Of a DNA stretch of 8,076 nt, positions 5,306 to 8,076 are shown piece by piece. Below the pieces are notes generated by a model. It was not told the DNA's origin. It worked only from the letters and a program-made list of their open reading frames with translations, and searched no databases. This DNA comes from Pseudomonadota bacterium (GTDB lineage Bacteria > Pseudomonadota > Alphaproteobacteria > Rhizobiales > Rhizobiaceae). Where the stretch lies: NCBI GenBank assembly GCA_023428515.1, contig JAEYXI010000281.1, positions 1-8,076 of the forward strand, read 5' to 3'. Position 1 is the first letter of the stretch. Each line of letters begins with the position of its first letter. Made by a program: the position numbers and the translations under genes.

Positions 5306-6580
5306 TCACCCCAGCTTCGCAATCACCGCCTTCAGCGCGTCGCCGAACCGCCGCACCTCGTCGAGCGTGTTGTAATGCACCAGCGAGGCGCGGATGGCGC
5401 CGGAATCCATCGACAGGTTGAGGCGGTTCATCAGCCTGGGCGCGTACATGTGGCCGTCGCGGATGCCAATGTCGCGCTTCGCCATCTCCTCGACTATTGC
5501 CTGCGGCGACAGCTTGCGGATGTTGAAGCAGAAGGTCGGCACGCGCTCGTCGAGCCTGGCATCGTCGGCGACGCCATAGATCGTTGCGCCGCAGTCCTTG
5601 AGCACCTTCATCATCGCGCGGGCCAGCACCAGTTCGTAAGCGCGGATGGCTTTCATGCCGGCGACGATGTTCTCGCGGCGGGTGCGATTGTTCGACGGCG
5701 CGAAGTTGCGGCCGATCGATTCCAGATACTGCACGGCGGCGTCCATGCCCGAGACGTTCTCATAGATGAAGGTACCTGCCTCGACCTTGTAGGGCGGCTC
5801 GTCGGGGATGAAGTCCTCGCGAAAGGTGGGCAGGCGCTTCAGGAGATCGAAGCGGCCCCACAGGAAACCCATATGCGGCGAGAAATTCTTGTAGCCCGAG
5901 CACACCAGGTAGTCGCAGTCCCAGGCCTGCACGTCGATCAGCCCGTGCGGCCCATAATGCACGCAGTCGAGGAAGACTTCCGCGCCCGCGGCATGCGCGA
6001 TCTTGGCGACTGAAGCGACGTCGACGATCGAGCCGATGGAATGTGCCGTCACCGTGCAGGCGACGAGCCGCGTGCGGTTGCCGACCAGCGGCTTCAGGTC
6101 CTCGACGTGCAGATTGCCGTCCTCGCGCATGCGCCACCAGATGAACTTGGCGCCCTGCGCTTCCAGCGCCAGCCATGTCGCGATGTTGGCGTCGTGATCC
6201 ATGTCGGTGACGATGATCTCGTCGCGCGCCTTGTCGCGGGCGATCATCTGGCCGATGCCCAAGCTGACCAGCCGGATGAAGGAGGTGGCGTTCATGCCGA
6301 AGCAGATTTCGGCCGGGTTCTGGGCATTAATGAGCAGTGCGACGCTCTCGCGCGCGTCGGCGACGCCCTGGTCGACGGTGACGCTGCGACCGTAGCGTCC
6401 GCCGCGCTGCACATTGTGCGAGACGAGATGGTTGGTCACCGCGTCGAGCACGCTCTGAGGGATCTGCGCGCCGGCGGCATTGTCCATGAAGATGAAGTCG
6501 CCGGCCTTCTGCAAAGCGGGGAACATCGCCCTGATCTTTTCAACGGGAAAGGCGTCGGCGGTGGATTGATGCTGGTTCAT
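5306..6580 (-). CDS. Class V aminotransferase, cysteine-desulfurase-like protein
   Basis: A 424-aa fold-type I PLP enzyme of aminotransferase class V, closest in appearance to the 'cysteine desulfurase-like' SufS-related family. Visible features: [11 protein letters not shown] (31-41), H129 in DMDHDAN where the PLP-stacking residue is expected, LDCVHYGPH with D205 (pyridine nitrogen) and H208, and [11 protein letters not shown] with the PLP lysine K231. Where SufS enzymes have the catalytic Cys in an RxGHHCA loop, this protein reads [10 protein letters not shown] (374-383), so it has no persulfide cysteine there and is unlikely to be a normal desulfurase. I chose ATG 6580; the frame is open to 6679, but that extension overlaps the permease gene. 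It starts 35 nt after the permease stop, so it is probably co-transcribed and may act on the imported amino acid as lyase, transaminase or racemase. It is cytosolic. Confidence 0.85.
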   Translation of the reverse strand: MNQHQSTADAFPVEKIRAMFPALQKAGDFIFMDNAAGAQIPQSVLDAVTNHLVSHNVQRGGRYGRSVTVDQGVADARESVALLINAQNPAEICFGMNATSFIRLVSLGIGQMIARDKARDEIIVTDMDHDANIATWLALEAQGAKFIWWRMREDGNLHVEDLKPLVGNRTRLVACTVTAHSIGSIVDVASVAKIAHAAGAEVFLDCVHYGPHGLIDVQAWDCDYLVCSGYKNFSPHMGFLWGRFDLLKRLPTFREDFIPDEPPYKVEAGTFIYENVSGMDAAVQYLESIGRNFAPSNNRTRRENIVAGMKAIRAYELVLARAMMKVLKDCGATIYGVADDARLDERVPTFCFNIRKLSPQAIVEEMAKRDIGIRDGHMYAPRLMNRLNLSMDSGAIRASLVHYNTLDEVRRFGDALKAVIAKLG

Positions 6581-6615
6581 TGGAATTCTCGGATCTGCTT
6601 CTTCTTGTGAGTGGT

Positions 6616-7290
6616 TCAGCGTGACGCAGCGGCCTTGCTGCGCTTCTCGACATAGCCGACGAGGCGCACCATTGGCCAAAGGAAGGCGAGGTAGACCAGC
6701 GCCGCGGCGATCAGCGGCGATGGGTTGGCATAAAGCGCCTGGGCGTCGTTGGCTTCCTTCAGGAGCTCCGGAAGCGCGACTGCCGAGGCAAGCGAGGTGT
6801 CCTTGAACATCGACACGCAGTTGCTGGTGGTCGGCGGGATGACGAGGCGTATCGCCTGCGGCAGGACCACTTTGCGCAGCGTGAGAACGAAGGGCAGGCC
6901 TAGCGCCTGCGCGGCCTCGAACTGGCCTTTCGGGATGCTCTCTATACCGGAGCGGAACACCTCAGCCGAGTAGGCCGACATGATGAAGGTGAAGGCGAGT
7001 GTCGCCGACACCCAGGACGAGAAGCGGATGCCGACGAAAGGCAGCGCGAAGTAGATCAGGATCAGCACGACCAGCACCGGCATGGCGCGGAAGATGTCGA
7101 TGTAGGCGATGGCGACCCAGCGCAACGGTTTTGGCGCATAGAGGCGTATGAGGCTTATCAGCAGGCCGAGCGGGACGCCGATGCAGATCGCCAGCAGCCC
7201 GAGCTTCAATGTGTTGATGAGGCCACGCATGAGCGCCGGGAAGGCGGAAAGCATGACCTGTCCGTTGAAGAAGGTATCGAGGAGGGTCAT
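6616..7290 (-). CDS. Polar amino acid ABC transporter permease (HisM/GlnP type)
   Basis: A 224-aa inner-membrane permease of the His/Glu/Gln/Arg ABC uptake family. Hydrophobic segments lie at about 24-48, 58-86, 93-108, 165-178 and 192-212. The FRAMPVLV stretch (67-74) corresponds to the RGTPLLVQ motif typical of these permeases. The cytoplasmic EAA loop begins EAAQALGLP (125-133) and continues to IPP (151-153); it docks the ATPase. ATG 7290 has only a weak ribosome-binding site, which fits translation in series after the binding-protein gene. It lies between the binding protein and the PLP enzyme on the same strand. Only one permease is in view; it may work as a homodimer or with a second permease outside the window. 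The substrate is probably an amino acid but is not identified. Confidence 0.92.
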   Translation of the reverse strand: MTLLDTFFNGQVMLSAFPALMRGLINTLKLGLLAICIGVPLGLLISLIRLYAPKPLRWVAIAYIDIFRAMPVLVVLILIYFALPFVGIRFSSWVSATLAFTFIMSAYSAEVFRSGIESIPKGQFEAAQALGLPFVLTLRKVVLPQAIRLVIPPTTSNCVSMFKDTSLASAVALPELLKEANDAQALYANPSPLIAAALVYLAFLWPMVRLVGYVEKRSKAAASR

Positions 7291-7328
7291 CGGCGTGCCC
7301 GGGAGTCCGTTGGAGTTGGCTTCAAGCA

Positions 7329-7364
7329 GACATGCCGGCCCATTCGGGGACCGGCATGCATGTC
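7329..7364 (-). promoter_or_regulatory. Intercistronic hairpin between binding protein and permease genes
   Basis: CATGCCGG (7331-7338) pairs perfectly with CCGGCATG (7351-7358), and the stem extends inward by CCC/GGG across a bulged A, with a short loop. There is no T-run on the - strand after it. Hairpins here are common in binding-protein transporter operons, where they shield the 5' part of the mRNA from decay and cause more binding protein than permease to be made. That role is inferred from position. Confidence 0.55.
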
Positions 7365-7386
7365 GAACAGCTAGGGTAAATGCCGC

Positions 7387-8076
7387 TTACGCCTTCGGCA
7401 TCGGCGCTTCCGCAGCCGTCGACGAATCCGCCGGCGCGTCGGCGCCGCACCACATCTTGTGGATCGCCTGCAGCGTGCCGTCCTTCTTCATCTCGGTCAG
7501 TGCGTCGTTGATCTTGGCGAGATGCGGCGAATCCTTCGTCATCATCAGACCATACTGCTCGCCGGTCTTGATGCGCTCGACGACTTCGAGGTCCGTCATC
7601 TTGGTGAAGGCATACTGCATGCCGGGGATGTCGCTGACGACGCCGTCGATGCGGCCGGCGGCGAGATCGAGCAACACGGCCTGCTGGTTCGGATACCCCT
7701 TGATCTCGGTGAAGCCGTATTTCTCCTGATTTTCCTTCGACCATTTGTCGCCGGTGGAGCCGGACAGCACGCCGACGATCTTTCCCTTGAGATTGTCCAG
7801 GCCCTTCACCTCGCCGCCCTTCTTGGCGGCAACGCCCATGTCGGAATCGTAGTAGGGCTGGGTGAAGGACTGCGATCCCAGGCGTTCCGCCGTGATGGTG
7901 ATCGAGGAGATCGCCGCGTCGATGCGACCTGAGCTGGTTGCGGCGAACAGCGGCTGGAAGTCGTAGCCCTCTATGTTGACGGTCATGCCGGCGCGCTTGG
8001 CGGCCTCAGTCACGATGTCGACCTCGAAGCCCTCGAAGACGCCGCTTTCGTTCTTGAACTCGAAGGGCGGGTTGTT
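7387..8076 (-). CDS. Polar amino acid ABC transporter substrate-binding protein, N-terminus cut
   Basis: The last 229 residues of a family-3 extracellular solute-binding protein that captures an amino acid in the periplasm for the permease next to it. The frame is open through the window edge; visible sequence begins NNPPFEFKNESGVFEGFEVDI, so the signal peptide and first strand lie outside. A GTG at 8013 is internal and not a start. Family landmarks: the GFEVDI region, AAISSITITAER with the Arg expected to bind the ligand carboxylate (visible residue 65), QPYYDSDMGV, KIVGVLSGSTGDKW in the second lobe, and the C-terminal LQAIHKMW helix. A short Ala/Pro-rich tail (STAAEAPMPKA) follows the fold. 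It is the first visible gene of the - strand operon; the promoter lies beyond 8076. Ligand is not determined. Confidence 0.92.
   Translation of the reverse strand, partial: NNPPFEFKNESGVFEGFEVDIVTEAAKRAGMTVNIEGYDFQPLFAATSSGRIDAAISSITITAERLGSQSFTQPYYDSDMGVAAKKGGEVKGLDNLKGKIVGVLSGSTGDKWSKENQEKYGFTEIKGYPNQQAVLLDLAAGRIDGVVSDIPGMQYAFTKMTDLEVVERIKTGEQYGLMMTKDSPHLAKINDALTEMKKDGTLQAIHKMWCGADAPADSSTAAEAPMPKA

Noticed and set aside
5375..6610. Several + strand open frames opposite the PLP enzyme
   Set aside because: They are complements of the well-supported class V aminotransferase gene and contain no domain of their own.
7148..7932. Open frames on the + strand opposite the transporter genes
   Set aside because: Antisense shadows of the binding protein and permease, without motifs or ribosome-binding sites.

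Overview
The window is GC-rich, densely coded DNA. Its gene families and its intergenic palindromes (CTCTCCCCC/GGGGGAGAG and CTTCTCCCCG/CGGGGAGAAG types) suggest an alphaproteobacterium of the Rhizobiales, probably Mesorhizobium- or Aminobacter-like. The placement is inference; there is no rRNA, tRNA or other phylogenetic marker here.

Left part, + strand (1-4585). Two palindromic repeat elements (1-100) lead into a tightly coupled trio: a MoxR/CoxD-type AAA+ ATPase, a CoxE-type von Willebrand A protein and a COG3618-type amidohydrolase. Both junctions have overlapping stop and start codons (GTGA, then TGATG), so the three are almost certainly one transcript. A 117-bp gap with small dyads separates them from an NAD(P)-dependent aldehyde dehydrogenase. 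CoxD/CoxE proteins are known as maturation factors for molybdenum hydroxylases of the CO dehydrogenase type. No such hydroxylase is in the window, so their client is either to the left of base 1 or unknown. A lactonase-like hydrolase plus an aldehyde dehydrogenase suggests a small catabolic module.

Middle part, + strand (4586-5194). A gap carrying two further repeat-like hairpins precedes a hicA-hicB toxin-antitoxin locus. The toxin gene has no usable start in frame with its conserved body. Its natural ATG and ribosome-binding site are in another frame, so it looks frameshifted near codon 8. The antitoxin is intact at its N-terminal domain but short.

Right part, - strand (5306-8076). Read right to left, this is a polar amino acid ABC transporter substrate-binding protein (cut by the window edge), an intercistronic hairpin, a HisM/GlnP-type permease, and a class V PLP enzyme resembling the cysteine-desulfurase-like family but lacking the SufS active-site cysteine. 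Spacing suggests one operon in which the transporter feeds the PLP enzyme. The ATP-binding subunit is not in view. The two transcription units converge at 5195-5305.

I see no clearly novel defence or mobile system. The points most worth a second look are the frameshifted hicA, the CoxD/CoxE pair tied to a hydrolase rather than a CO dehydrogenase, and the cysteine-less desulfurase-like enzyme in a transporter operon.
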